From: Microvirga pudoricolor
GTDB lineage: Bacteria; Pseudomonadota; Alphaproteobacteria; Rhizobiales; Beijerinckiaceae
Length of the DNA: 64,000 nucleotides
Reading direction: 5' to 3'
NCBI RefSeq assembly: GCF_016892705.1
Contig: NZ_JAFEMB010000001.1
Span: 1,178,001 to 1,242,000 of the forward strand
Shown: in pieces, positions 25,152 to 34,198 of the stretch
How the letters are laid out: each line of letters opens with the position of its first letter
How positions within the stretch are numbered: the first letter of the stretch is position 1
The notes under the pieces: generated by a model
What the model saw: the letters and a program-made list of their open reading frames with translations, nothing else
What the model was told of the DNA's origin: nothing
The model's database searches: none
Program-made: the position numbers and the translations under genes

Positions 25152-26321
25152 ATGCCCAGCCCCGCACTGTCCGCCGAACCGCGCAGCCAGGTCGACGACC
25201 CGTCGAGCCTCGTGGCGCGTTTTGGCGCCCATGAGCCGCTGGTGATGGACGCGGGTGTGCCCCTGGGGCCCTGGCAGATCGCCTACCAGACCTACGGCCG
25301 GCTCAATGCCGAGAAGTCGAACGCGGTCCTGATCTGCCACGCCCTCACGGGGGACCAGCATGCCGCCAATGTGAGCCCGGTGACGGGCAAGCCCGGCTGG
25401 TGGAGCACCATGGTGGGACCGGGCAAACCCGTGGACACCGACCGCTTCTTCGTGATCTGCACCAACGTGATCGGCGGCTGCATGGGCACCACGGGCCCGG
25501 CCTCCACGGACCCGGCCACGGGCCAGCCCTACACCCTCGACTTCCCGGTGGTCACCATCCGCGACATGGTGCGGTCCCAAGCCGCACTCCTCGACCGCCT
25601 CGGCATCGGGAGCCTGTTCTGCGTGATCGGCGGATCCATGGGCGGCATGCAGGTGCTGCAATGGGCCGCCAGCTACCCGGACCGCGTGTTTTCGGCCCTG
25701 CCCATCGCGGCGGCGGCGCGGCACTCGGCCCAGAACATCGCCTTTCACGAGGTGGGCCGCCAGGCCATCATGGCGGATCCGGACTGGCGCCGGGGCCGCT
25801 ATCTCATTGAGGGAACGCGCCCTTCCAAGGGACTCGCGGTGGCGCGGATGGGCGCGCATATCACCTACCTGTCGGAGCAGGCCCTGCACCGGAAGTTCGG
25901 CCGCAATTTCCAGGACCGGAGCGCTCCCACCTTCTCGTTCGACGCGGATTTCCAGATCGAGAGCTACCTGCGCTATCAGGGCCTGTCCTTCGTGGAGAGG
26001 TTCGACGCCAATTCCTATCTCTATGTCACCCGCGCCATGGACTATTTCGACCTCGCGGCGGAGCATGACGGCATCCTGGCCAAGGCCTTCAAGGGCAGTG
26101 CCACCCGGTTCTGCGTGATCTCGTTCACGTCCGACTGGCTGTTTCCCACCTCCGATTCCCGCGCCATCGTGCACGCGCTCAATGCTGCGGCGGCTTCGGT
26201 GGGATTCGTGGAGGTGGAGAGCGACAAGGGACATGACGCCTTCCTGCTGGAGGAGCCCGCCATGTTCGCGGCCGCCCAGGGCTTCATCGACGCGGCGGCC
26301 CGCGTGCGGGGCATCGCATGA
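25152..26321 (+). CDS. metX: Homoserine O-acetyltransferase MetX
   Basis: The 389-residue alpha/beta-hydrolase-fold enzyme makes O-acetylhomoserine for methionine synthesis. The nucleophile Ser162 lies in [17 protein letters not shown]; the acid is in [14 protein letters not shown] and the His in [20 protein letters not shown]-type and [12 protein letters not shown] family motifs are also present. ATG 25152 is preceded by a small hairpin (GTTCGT, AAAA, ACGAAC at 25127-25142). It overlaps metW by four bases (ATGA). The MetX/MetW pairing is typical of proteobacteria. No SAM-II riboswitch could be recognised upstream. Confidence 0.93.
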   Translation: MPSPALSAEPRSQVDDPSSLVARFGAHEPLVMDAGVPLGPWQIAYQTYGRLNAEKSNAVLICHALTGDQHAANVSPVTGKPGWWSTMVGPGKPVDTDRFFVICTNVIGGCMGTTGPASTDPATGQPYTLDFPVVTIRDMVRSQAALLDRLGIGSLFCVIGGSMGGMQVLQWAASYPDRVFSALPIAAAARHSAQNIAFHEVGRQAIMADPDWRRGRYLIEGTRPSKGLAVARMGAHITYLSEQALHRKFGRNFQDRSAPTFSFDADFQIESYLRYQGLSFVERFDANSYLYVTRAMDYFDLAAEHDGILAKAFKGSATRFCVISFTSDWLFPTSDSRAIVHALNAAAASVGFVEVESDKGHDAFLLEEPAMFAAAQGFIDAAARVRGIA

Positions 26322-26962
26322 CCGCGGCGCTCGACCGCGCCCCACCGACGGCCCAGCCACCGACCCGCCTCGACTTCCTGCTCGTGGCCGACATGGTGGC
26401 GCCGGGCTCGCGGGTGCTCGACGTGGGCAGCGGCGACGGCTCGCTGCTCGCCCTCCTGCGCGACCGGCGCGGCGTGGATGGACGCGGCATCGAACTCTCC
26501 CGCGAGGGCGTCAACCAGTGCCTCGCCAAAGGCCTGCCGGTGATCCAGGGCGACGCTGACACGGATCTGGCGGATTACCCGGACGACGCCTTCGATTACG
26601 TGATCCTGTCCCAAACCATCCAGGCGACGCGCCAGCCCAAGGTCGTGCTGGAACAGCTGCTGCGCATCGGGCGTCGGGCCATCGTGAGCTTTCCGAATTT
26701 CGGCCACTGGCGCGTGCGCGTCGACGTCGGCCTGAAGGGGCGCATGCCCGTGACGGACAACCTGCCCTATTCCTGGTACGATACGCCCAACATCCATTTT
26801 TGCACCATTCGCGACTTCGTGGAGCTTTGCCGGGTGGTGGGCGCCCAGATGGAAAAGGCCGTGGCCCTGGACGCAGGCGGGCAGCCCATTCGGGTCGCCC
26901 TGCCCTGGTGGGTCTGGAACCTGCTGGGCGACCAGGGCGTGTTCCTGCTCAAGCGACGCTGA
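26318..26962 (+). CDS. metW: MetW, partner of MetX in methionine synthesis
   Basis: The 214-residue SAM-methyltransferase-like protein has [15 protein letters not shown] (motif I), [54 protein letters not shown] and [23 protein letters not shown]. The last two are diagnostic of MetW. It is encoded by an ATGA overlap with metX and is thought to support homoserine acetyltransferase activity; enzymatic methyl transfer is not established. Convergent with the RTX gene. Confidence 0.92.
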   Translation: MTAALDRAPPTAQPPTRLDFLLVADMVAPGSRVLDVGSGDGSLLALLRDRRGVDGRGIELSREGVNQCLAKGLPVIQGDADTDLADYPDDAFDYVILSQTIQATRQPKVVLEQLLRIGRRAIVSFPNFGHWRVRVDVGLKGRMPVTDNLPYSWYDTPNIHFCTIRDFVELCRVVGAQMEKAVALDAGGQPIRVALPWWVWNLLGDQGVFLLKRR

Positions 26963-27008
26963 CGTCGGACGAGCGATCGGTCGGCGATGCGGGGCCCTGG
27001 CCAGCCTG

Positions 27009-28907
27009 TCAGACCAGGAAGAAATCTTTGTGCGTAAGGGCTTTGTGCGCGCCGACCTTGGCGAAATAGATCGCCTTGCGGGCGCCATTTCCATCAGCGT
27101 CGTAGTAAACCCTCCCGCTCTGGTCGTCATAGACGATGCGGTCGTCGCCGTCATGCGACGCCTTGCCGACCCAGAAGGCCTTCTCCTTGATGGCACCCTT
27201 CTTCTTGCCGGCGATCTTGAAGATCGCCCGGGAGAGATCGATGGTGTCGTGCTTGGCGGAAAAACCCTTGATCGTGTCGACATTCTTGCGCAGCGCCGTG
27301 TCGAAGACGAAGTGGTCGGCCCCCTTGCCGCCATTGAGCACATCCTTGCCGAGGCCGCCGGCTAGGGTGTCGTTTCCAGCTCCGCCCTTGATCTTGTTTC
27401 GGGCCTCGTTGCCCGTGACGACATTGTTCAGGGTGTTCCCCGACAACGTCCTGACCCTGCTCCCCGAAACGGCCGTCAGGTTCTCGAGATGGGCACCCAG
27501 CACATGGTTGACGGACGCCATCACGGTGTCGAGACCGGCCCCAACACCCTCGACGGCCACATCGCCTGCGGCGCCCACGTGGTAAATGTCGTCGCCCGCC
27601 CCGCCGATCATCCGGTCATGGCCGGACCCGCCCATGAGCGTATCGTTGCCCATCCCGCCATCCAGCGTGTTGTTGCCGCCGTTGCCGACGATGAGATTGT
27701 GGATTCCGTTGCCGGTCAGAACGAGGTCCGCCACACCCAAGGCCGTCAGGTTTTCGACCTCGTCCGACAGGGTATAGTTGAAGCCCGCGAAGACCGTGTC
27801 CACGCCCCCGTTCGCGTTTTCCGTCACGCGAACGCCGACGGCATCGACAGAGTAGGAATCGTTGCCCGATCCGCCCAGGAGCGTGTCGTTTCCGCCGACG
27901 CCCACCAGGGTGTCGGCGCCCGCGCCGCCGACCAGCAGGTTCGCCATGGCGTTGCCCTGCAGCTTGAGGGCCGCGCCCCCGGCGGCGCGCACAACCTCCA
28001 CATGATCGGGCGCCACATAGTCGATGGCCGCGATCACCGTATCGTAACCCTGGTCGGCGCCCTCCCTGACAACATCGCCGGCATTGTCGACGAAATAGAG
28101 ATCGTCGCCCCGGCCGCCGCTCATGACGTCGGCGCCGGCGCCTCCGTCGAGAATGTCCGCGCCGCCGCCGCCCGAGAGGTCGTTGACGCCTTCGTTGCCG
28201 ATCAGCGTGTTGTCGTCGTTGTTGCCGACAAGCTTGATCGGCGTGCAGCCGCATCCGGGCGCCGCCTTCAGGATTTCGATGTTGGCATCGGCCTCCAGAG
28301 CGTAGTTGAAGGACACGACGATCGTGTCGGTGCCCTCGCCGGCGGTCTCGATCACGACATCGTCCTGGTCGATGATGTAGGTGTCATTCCCCTTGCCGCC
28401 GGACATGACGTCGAGACCGCCACCGCCATCGATCCTGTTGTTGCCGTCGTTGCCGATGATCGTCTCGGCACCGGTCGAACCGGTAAGGGAGATGGAGGCC
28501 GGGCCGGGCGCGGCCTGGAGAACCTCGATCAGCCATCCGGACCCGAGAGTGTAGTCCATCACGGAGGTCACGACGGTGTCGAAGCCCGTGTCCTCGAGGA
28601 TTTCGTCAAGCTGATCATCGACATAATAATGGTCGTTGCCGGTGCCGCCCACGAGGCTGTCCACCCCGGCGGCGCCATTCAGGGAATCGTCCTGTCCACC
28701 GCCGACGAGCGTGTCGGACCCTGCCGCACCCCAGAGCGAGTCGTTGCCGTCGAAACCCAGGATACTGTCCTGGCCTTCTGTGCCGGCGAGCGTTTCGCCC
28801 GCATCGGACCCCGCGATGAGGTTGATGCCGGCGACCAATGACGGACTCGCAGCCGGCAGACCGGCGCGCGCGAACATTCCATGCAGGAATGTGGACCAGG
28901 ATGACAT
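27009..28907 (-). CDS. RTX (hemolysin-type calcium-binding repeat) exoprotein 1
   Basis: This 632-residue secreted-type protein is built of about five units of roughly 100 residues. Each unit contains GGxGxDxL/GNDxYxVD nonapeptide calcium-binding repeats followed by a DTVxxxxxY strand. The C-terminal 100 residues (GFSAKHDTIDLSRAIF, DDRIVYDDQSGRVYYDADGNG, ending DFFLV) form a type I secretion C-terminal module shared with the second RTX protein at 29778. There is no N-terminal signal peptide, as expected for type I secretion. An unusual Cys-Gly-Cys (APGCGCTPIKL) lies near residue 215. No ABC/MFP secretion genes are adjacent. Function is unknown; a cell-surface or matrix role is plausible. Confidence 0.87.
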   Translation of the reverse strand: MSSWSTFLHGMFARAGLPAASPSLVAGINLIAGSDAGETLAGTEGQDSILGFDGNDSLWGAAGSDTLVGGGQDDSLNGAAGVDSLVGGTGNDHYYVDDQLDEILEDTGFDTVVTSVMDYTLGSGWLIEVLQAAPGPASISLTGSTGAETIIGNDGNNRIDGGGGLDVMSGGKGNDTYIIDQDDVVIETAGEGTDTIVVSFNYALEADANIEILKAAPGCGCTPIKLVGNNDDNTLIGNEGVNDLSGGGGADILDGGAGADVMSGGRGDDLYFVDNAGDVVREGADQGYDTVIAAIDYVAPDHVEVVRAAGGAALKLQGNAMANLLVGGAGADTLVGVGGNDTLLGGSGNDSYSVDAVGVRVTENANGGVDTVFAGFNYTLSDEVENLTALGVADLVLTGNGIHNLIVGNGGNNTLDGGMGNDTLMGGSGHDRMIGGAGDDIYHVGAAGDVAVEGVGAGLDTVMASVNHVLGAHLENLTAVSGSRVRTLSGNTLNNVVTGNEARNKIKGGAGNDTLAGGLGKDVLNGGKGADHFVFDTALRKNVDTIKGFSAKHDTIDLSRAIFKIAGKKKGAIKEKAFWVGKASHDGDDRIVYDDQSGRVYYDADGNGARKAIYFAKVGAHKALTHKDFFLV

Positions 28908-29410
28908 GAAAACAGCCCCATAGACGGCACCTTCGCGGCGCTCGTATCGTCAGTGGCTACATAGTAACGCTCTCTCAGGTGCGCGTCCATGTTTATTCGG
29001 ATGGGACGCTCGGCACAAAGTATGACTCGTAGCAAAGCCAAGATCAGACCCCTCAGCGTCGGGCCGCAACATCCGTTTATACTTGAACAGTACATGGCGA
29101 TACGGAAAGGACCGCCCTGAGGCGGTCCTCCGTTGAAGCCGAGTCAAAATGTCGAAGTCCAATCGGGCTCGCCGGTCATGCGACCGCCCTGCCAGGGTGC
29201 TTCACGTCTTGAAAACCATTCCGCGGCAGGGAGAGCCCAACGAACTCGGGGCCAAATCTGAGGCCAAGCCTTCCTCCATGCAGATTGTTGTCAGAGAGCC
29301 AACGTTTTGTCGGAGGTCCTGGTTCGAGCTTGGCGCGTAATATTTCGCTCGCGCCCATGCCTGGGGTCGGGCATAGGGAAACGGTCCACTCGTCAGACCA
29401 GGCACCGCAC
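28908..29410. other. Intergenic region upstream of RTX protein 1, no recognisable gene
   Basis: The roughly 500-base gap carries the promoter of the minus-strand RTX gene and the 5' region of the plus-strand DUF486 gene. Short open frames here (for example 29149-29340 plus, 28950-29162 minus) match no family I know and lack convincing ribosome sites. A perfect hairpin is noted separately at 29109-29128. Confidence 0.5.
29109..29128. other. Perfect 8-bp hairpin of unclear role
   Basis: GGACCGCC (29109-29116), loop CTGA, GGCGGTCC (29117-29128 overall) form a very stable hairpin. On the minus strand it is followed by TTTCCGT, a weak terminator tail, but no gene reads into it from that side. Confidence 0.45.
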
Positions 29411-29758
29411 ATGCTTTCAGCCAAGCTCGCACCGCCGCTCCTTCTCATCGCCTCCAACGTGTTCATGACGTTTGCCTGGTACGGGCATCTGAAATACACG
29501 AACAAGCCGCTCTGGATCGTCATCCTGGTCAGTTGGGGCATCGCCCTCTTCGAATACTGCCTCGCGGTTCCGGCCAACCGGATCGGCCACACGGTCTATG
29601 GGGCGGCCGAACTGAAGACCATGCAGGAGGTGATCACGCTCGCGGTCTTCGCGGTGTTCTCGGTGTTCTACCTCAAGGAAGCCCTGACCCTGAACCACGT
29701 CGTCGGCTTCGCCTTCATCGCGCTCGGAGCCTTCTTCGTGTTCAAGGGACCGCTGTAG
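29411..29758 (+). CDS. DUF486 (DMT-like) small membrane protein
   Basis: The 115-residue protein has four predicted membrane spans and the DUF486 signature: LLLIASNVFMTFAWYGHLKY, WIVILVSWGIALFEYCLAVPANRIG, LKTMQEVITLAVFAVFSVFYL and GFAFIALGAFFVFKG. The family is related to small drug/metabolite transporters, but its substrate is unknown. ATG 29411 gives the family N-terminus. It converges with the second RTX gene 19 bases downstream. Confidence 0.88.
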   Translation: MLSAKLAPPLLLIASNVFMTFAWYGHLKYTNKPLWIVILVSWGIALFEYCLAVPANRIGHTVYGAAELKTMQEVITLAVFAVFSVFYLKEALTLNHVVGFAFIALGAFFVFKGPL

Positions 29759-29777
29759 GCCTTCCGGCACCCCACCG

Positions 29778-32105
29778 TCAGACGACGAAGAAATCCGACG
29801 CGTCGATCTTCGCCTTGGCCTTGTTGGTGAAAGTAGCGATGCGGATCGCCCCCTGCCCGCCCACTCCGTCGGCGTCGTAGGAAAGGATACCTTTCTTGGC
29901 GTCATAGATGACCCGATGATCCTCGTCGAGGGCGCGGGTCCCGAGCACGAAAGCATCCTTGTCGAGCTTGGCCGGCCGTTTTTCCGTGCCCTTGCGGCCG
30001 AGCTTCGTGAAGACGGCGTTGTCGAGCCAGATCTTGTCCTGGTTGTTGCCGTTGAAATCCGTCACCGTGTCGACGTTGGCGTTCTTGCGTTTCGCCACGG
30101 CGGCGTCGAGCACGAAGACGTCCCGGCCGTCGCCGCCCGTGAGAGTGTCCCGGCCGAGGCCTCCCACGAGCCTGTCGGCTCCGGAGCCGCCACGCAGGTC
30201 GTCGTCCCCGAGGCCGCCCGAAAGGATGTCGGCGGCGCCGCCTCCGATGATGAGATTGGCGGCTTCGTTGCCGGTCAGGGCGAGCGGCCCGGCGCCTGCG
30301 GCGGCGCTGAGATGCTCCAGGCCCGCCGCGAGTTCCCAGGAGATCGACGCCACGACGTGGTCGAGTCCCCCGGCATCGACGATGACGTCGAGGGCGTTGT
30401 CGACGGTATAGAGATCGTTGCCGGCTCCGCCATCGAGGGTGTCGGCTCCCGCGCCGCCTTCCAGGATGTCGTCTCCGCCGCCGCCGGTCAGGCGGTCGTT
30501 GCCGCCCAGGCCCCGGAACCAGTCCGCCCCGTCCCCGCCCTGCATGACGTCGGCGCCCTCGCTGCCCACCAGGGCCTCCCGGGCCTCGTCCAGAATGCCG
30601 ACCACCAGTTCTTTCTGGAAGGCGTTGCCGCTCTCATCCGTGACCTTGATGGCAATCCGGTGGGAGGCCTGCTGCTCGTAATCGATCTTCAGGCCGTCGG
30701 CCACGACGACCGTGTTGCCGTGGATCGCGAAGCGTCCGCCGGCATCGCTCACGAGGCTGAAGGTGAGGTCTGCGGCCGTGCTATCCTCGTCGGTCGCGAG
30801 CAGCGTGCCCACGACCGTGCCGTTCACGGGGCCTTCCTTGACGGTCGCGCCCGACAGCGCGATGTCGGTGGGCTTCTTGGTTTCAACCGGAACGGGTGTG
30901 TTGTCCGGATCGATCGCGAAGCGTTGCTGCATGATCGTGCTGGGGCCGGACGGCCCCTTGCTTTGCCAGGTCACGACCCATCCGGGGCGGCCGTCGGCGC
31001 CGAGATCGAACGCCGCCACGCTGGCCTCCGTCTGGTCGCCCGCCGTGCCGGCGTTGATCCCGCCCTCGACCGGCCCGTCGTTCACGAGCATCTCGGTGAC
31101 GATCTGGGCGCCGGTCCTGTCATAGACCGCCTGATAGATCTCGACCTTGGTGCCGCTTGCGTTTCGAACCTCCCACACCACGACCCAGCCGCCATCGGCG
31201 AGCACCGCGACGGACGGGTCGCTGACGATGAGGGTCGGATCCGAATTCGCCGGTGTGGCGTCGAGGATTTTCCTGCCCCCATCGTCGAAACGCTTCACGG
31301 AGATGCGATTGTCGTCCCCATCGACCCAGACGAGAACGTAGCCGCCGTCCGGAAGAGCCGCCACGCTGCTCGCCGTGAAATGCCCGGCCGTTTGGGACGC
31401 GTTTTGGGGGCTGTCATGCGCAACTCCGTCCTTGTCGAACAGACGCTGCTTGACGACCTTGCTGCCGGCGAATTCCTCGCTCGTCCAGGTCACGACGAAC
31501 CCGCCATCGGCGAGACCGGCGATGCTGACCTCGTCATCCACACCGGAAATCTGGCTCACATGGAAGTCGCTATCCACCCAAAGCGGTCGCCCAAGGGCGT
31601 CAAAGACTTGGATCTTCACATCGTTCTCGGGTGCATCTCCAGGCAAGGCCTCGTTCTCGGTCCATGCCGCCACCCAACCGCCGGAGCGGAGGGCTGCCAC
31701 GTCCGGCACGCTGGAATCCCAGAACCGACCGGTCCCATCGAACGGGCTGATCGTCTCGACCATGTTGTTCCAAGCGGGGCTCAACCCGACGATGTCATCC
31801 TGGGGTCTTGCGTTGTCGGTCTGCCAGACCGCCGTCCATTGTCCGTCCGACAGGCGCGCCAAGGCCGCGTTGGCGTCCATCCCCTCGCTGGTGCCCTTGA
31901 TGGTCGAGATCATGGTCTCGGAGAGGAATTTTCCGGTCGACGACCACTCCGCCACATGGATGTTGTCGCCCTGGGTCGGGGTCTGCTGCTGCCAGCTCAC
32001 CACCCAGCCCCCGTTGGGCAGGGTAATCACGTCCGCGGCCGTCTGGACCGTGTTCGCCTGGTAGACGGGAAGAAGGTCGCCGATACGGTGGATTGAACGA
32101 ACCAT
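29778..32105 (-). CDS. RTX exoprotein 2 with seven-repeat N-terminal domain and cadherin-like domain
   Basis: The 775-residue protein has three parts. Residues 1-400 hold seven repeats, spaced 51-69 residues, with the core GGWVVxW (for example NGGWVVSW at 31, SGGWVAAW at 141, DGGFVVTW at 200, DGGWVVVW at 304, RPGWVVTW at 373), suggesting a seven-bladed beta-propeller. Residues about 410-510 look cadherin/Ig-like ([39 protein letters not shown]). Then come RTX nonapeptide repeats and the same C-terminal secretion module as RTX protein 1 ([13 protein letters not shown], ending DFFVV). It is a likely type I-secreted adhesin or surface protein. Expression probably comes from its own AT-rich promoter region at 32106-32200. 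Confidence 0.87.
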   Translation of the reverse strand: MVRSIHRIGDLLPVYQANTVQTAADVITLPNGGWVVSWQQQTPTQGDNIHVAEWSSTGKFLSETMISTIKGTSEGMDANAALARLSDGQWTAVWQTDNARPQDDIVGLSPAWNNMVETISPFDGTGRFWDSSVPDVAALRSGGWVAAWTENEALPGDAPENDVKIQVFDALGRPLWVDSDFHVSQISGVDDEVSIAGLADGGFVVTWTSEEFAGSKVVKQRLFDKDGVAHDSPQNASQTAGHFTASSVAALPDGGYVLVWVDGDDNRISVKRFDDGGRKILDATPANSDPTLIVSDPSVAVLADGGWVVVWEVRNASGTKVEIYQAVYDRTGAQIVTEMLVNDGPVEGGINAGTAGDQTEASVAAFDLGADGRPGWVVTWQSKGPSGPSTIMQQRFAIDPDNTPVPVETKKPTDIALSGATVKEGPVNGTVVGTLLATDEDSTAADLTFSLVSDAGGRFAIHGNTVVVADGLKIDYEQQASHRIAIKVTDESGNAFQKELVVGILDEAREALVGSEGADVMQGGDGADWFRGLGGNDRLTGGGGDDILEGGAGADTLDGGAGNDLYTVDNALDVIVDAGGLDHVVASISWELAAGLEHLSAAAGAGPLALTGNEAANLIIGGGAADILSGGLGDDDLRGGSGADRLVGGLGRDTLTGGDGRDVFVLDAAVAKRKNANVDTVTDFNGNNQDKIWLDNAVFTKLGRKGTEKRPAKLDKDAFVLGTRALDEDHRVIYDAKKGILSYDADGVGGQGAIRIATFTNKAKAKIDASDFFVV

Positions 32106-32317
32106 GATGCAATGCTCCAGGAAGCCGACCGGAATCGGTGACGCGGGGACCGGACTTGACCGACTAATGATTGATATATCGTTTCATTAATCGGATTGTG
32201 GCGGCTTGAAAATGCCCCTGGGGCAGCGGGCGCCCGCCTTCCTCGACGGCGTCGCCGGGAAATGCCTTGACGCCAAACGCCTTGAAGCCTGACGTTGCGG
32301 CATAACGTCCGCTGGCC

Positions 32318-33271
32318 TCAGCGCTCCTCCGCCAGGGGATGGAGATCGCGCACCATGCTTTTGAGCCTCTCGTCGAGGACGTGGGTGTAGATCTGGGTTG
32401 TGGAGATGTCCGAATGGCCCAGCAGCTCCTGCACCACGCGCAGGTCCGCGCCGTTCTGGAGCAGATGGCTCGCAAAGGCGTGCCGCAGGACGTGGGGGCT
32501 GACCAGATCGGCCCGCAGGCCCGCCGCGCCCGCCGCCGCTTTCAGGTCGCGCGCGAAGGCTTGGCGGGTCAGGTGACCGCTCTCGCTGTCGGACGGGAAG
32601 AGCCAGCCCCCCCCTGGCTTAGTCCCACCCTTTCCGCCGGCTTGGCCTCCCTCCTCCAAGAGGTCCAGATAGGCCCGTGCCGCGCTGCGGGCGGCGTCCG
32701 TCAGGGGAACGAGGCGCTCCTTGCCGCCTTTGCCGCGCACGATGAGGAAACGCTCGCGGGTCTTGGCGGCGCTGCGCGGCAGGGCGATCAGCTCCGAGAC
32801 GCGCAGGCCCGTGGCGTAGAGCAGCTCGAGCAGGCAGGCCATGCGGGCGGCCCGCAGACGCTCGGGCCGCGACGCGCCCTCCCGGCCCACGGCCTCATGG
32901 GCGACGCGCAGGAGGATATCGACCTGCTCGACCGACAGCACCTTCGGCAGCGCCCGGCCCTTCTTGGGCGCCTGGACGGCCGCGGTGGGATCCACGGCCG
33001 CATAGCCTTCGACGTAGAGAAATCTATGGAACTGACGCACGGCCGAGAGGCGGCGGGCCGCCGAGGACGCCTTCAGGCCGCGCTCCTCCAGGCTTGCCAT
33101 GAAGCCCCGCACCGTGGCGGCATCGGCGCCGTCGGGCTCGCGTCCGGCCTGCCCCAGATAGGCGAGATAGTCCTCGAGATCCCGGCGATAGGCGTCGAGG
33201 GTGTTCTTCGAGGCGCCGCGCTCGGCCGCCAGCATGTCGAGAAACAAGCCGGCATGCCGCCCGGCCTTCAT
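32318..33271 (-). CDS. xerD: Tyrosine site-specific recombinase XerD
   Basis: The 317-residue recombinase has an N-terminal SAM-like core-binding domain (LFLDMLAAERGASKNTLDAYRRDLEDYLAYL) and a catalytic domain with all key residues: Arg in YATGLRVSELIALP, Lys in RGKGGKERLVPL, His-x2-Arg in SPHVLRHAFASHLLQNGADL, and LLGHSDISTTQIYTHV with the nucleophilic Tyr. XerD resolves chromosome dimers at dif together with XerC. A Gly-rich insert (EEGGQAGGKGGTKPGGGW) sits between the Lys and the downstream strand. The gene is coupled by ATGA overlap to the micro-ORF upstream. Confidence 0.93.
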   Translation of the reverse strand: MKAGRHAGLFLDMLAAERGASKNTLDAYRRDLEDYLAYLGQAGREPDGADAATVRGFMASLEERGLKASSAARRLSAVRQFHRFLYVEGYAAVDPTAAVQAPKKGRALPKVLSVEQVDILLRVAHEAVGREGASRPERLRAARMACLLELLYATGLRVSELIALPRSAAKTRERFLIVRGKGGKERLVPLTDAARSAARAYLDLLEEGGQAGGKGGTKPGGGWLFPSDSESGHLTRQAFARDLKAAAGAAGLRADLVSPHVLRHAFASHLLQNGADLRVVQELLGHSDISTTQIYTHVLDERLKSMVRDLHPLAEER

Positions 33272-33411
33272 TTCGGCAGACGGTTGCTGGGGATAGTCAC
33301 GCTCATGTCCCGGGGTTCCGGCTTGACGAAGGTCGCCAGGGAAAAGACGGCGGCGAAACCGAGACCGGCCAGGATGGCGACGACGACGAGAAACCGGAAA
33401 AGGGTCGGCAC
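33268..33411 (-). CDS. Small membrane protein translationally coupled to xerD
   Basis: The 47-residue frame from GTG 33411 (AGAGGGG upstream) encodes one membrane span (LFRFLVVVAILAGLGFAAVFSLA) and a short polar tail ending PRDMSVTIPSNRLPK. Its TGA overlaps the xerD ATG. The hydrophobic segment, ribosome site and coupling argue that it is real. Function is unknown; the tail motif may be conserved in related genomes. Confidence 0.65.
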   Translation of the reverse strand: MPTLFRFLVVVAILAGLGFAAVFSLATFVKPEPRDMSVTIPSNRLPK

Positions 33412-33568
33412 GGGGCCCCTCTTGAGACGATGCGGTCTGCTACAACCACGCATGGGCCCGCAAGGCAACCCCTGGCCGGTCACGCTTGATTGAAGTGCCG
33501 GAGCGCCGGGCCCGCAGGCCGCCTCGCGCCACCTATGACGCCAGCCGCCCTCATGCTAGGACGGCAGG

Positions 33569-34198
33569 ATGAACAAGATCAGCCGCTTCGATACCCCGGA
33601 CGGGGATGGCGGGCCCGAAACCGGCACTCCGGGCGACTCGCCCTCGGTCGGACGCCGCCTGGGCCGGCGCTCCATCGTGCTCGTCGGCCTCATGGGCGCG
33701 GGCAAGAGCACCGTGGGCCGCCGTCTGGCGCACGGGCTGAGCCTGCCGTTCCGGGACGCCGACCACGAGATCGAAGCCGCCGCCGGCATGACGATCCCGG
33801 AGATCTTCGCCATCCACGGCGAAGCCCATTTCCGCGACGGCGAGCGCCGGGTGATCGCCCGCCTCCTGCAGGATGGTCCCCTCGTCCTGGCCACGGGCGG
33901 CGGCGCCTTCATGAACGAGGAGACGCGCCTGAAAATCGGCGAGAACGGGATTTCGATCTGGCTCAAGGCCGACCTCGACGTGCTCATGCGCCGGGTGCGC
34001 AAGCGCGCCACGCGGCCGCTCCTCCAGAATCCGGACCCGGAAGGCACCATGCGCCGCCTCATGGACCAGCGCTACCCGGTCTACGCCACCGCCGATCTCG
34101 CCGTGGATTCCCAGGACGGCCCCCACGACAAGGTGGTCCAGGACATCGTCGCGGCCCTGCAGCGCTGGTTCGACACCCAGGAAAGACGCGCCCCATGA
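33569..34198 (+). CDS. aroK: Shikimate kinase AroK
   Basis: The 209-residue kinase has P-loop LVGLMGAGKSTVGRRLA, shikimate-contacting FRDADHEIEAAAGMTIPEIFA and FRDGERRVI, ATGGGAFMNEETR, and the lid Arg in RKRATRPLLQ. It phosphorylates shikimate in the chorismate pathway. The first 33 residues (Asp/Gly/Pro-rich) precede the domain and are usual in alphaproteobacteria. It overlaps aroB by ATGA. Confidence 0.93.
   Translation: MNKISRFDTPDGDGGPETGTPGDSPSVGRRLGRRSIVLVGLMGAGKSTVGRRLAHGLSLPFRDADHEIEAAAGMTIPEIFAIHGEAHFRDGERRVIARLLQDGPLVLATGGGAFMNEETRLKIGENGISIWLKADLDVLMRRVRKRATRPLLQNPDPEGTMRRLMDQRYPVYATADLAVDSQDGPHDKVVQDIVAALQRWFDTQERRAP

Noticed and set aside
29149-29340. 63-codon plus-strand frame upstream of the DUF486 gene
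   Set aside because: No recognisable motif and no convincing start; not enough support for a gene.
29916-32096. 726-codon plus-strand frame opposite RTX protein 2
   Set aside because: Mirror of a GC-rich repetitive gene; the composition is that of an antisense frame and no domain is recognisable.
32318-33271. Phage integrase or integron marker instead of xerD
   Set aside because: Length, motif set and lack of neighbouring phage, att or cassette features fit housekeeping XerD.
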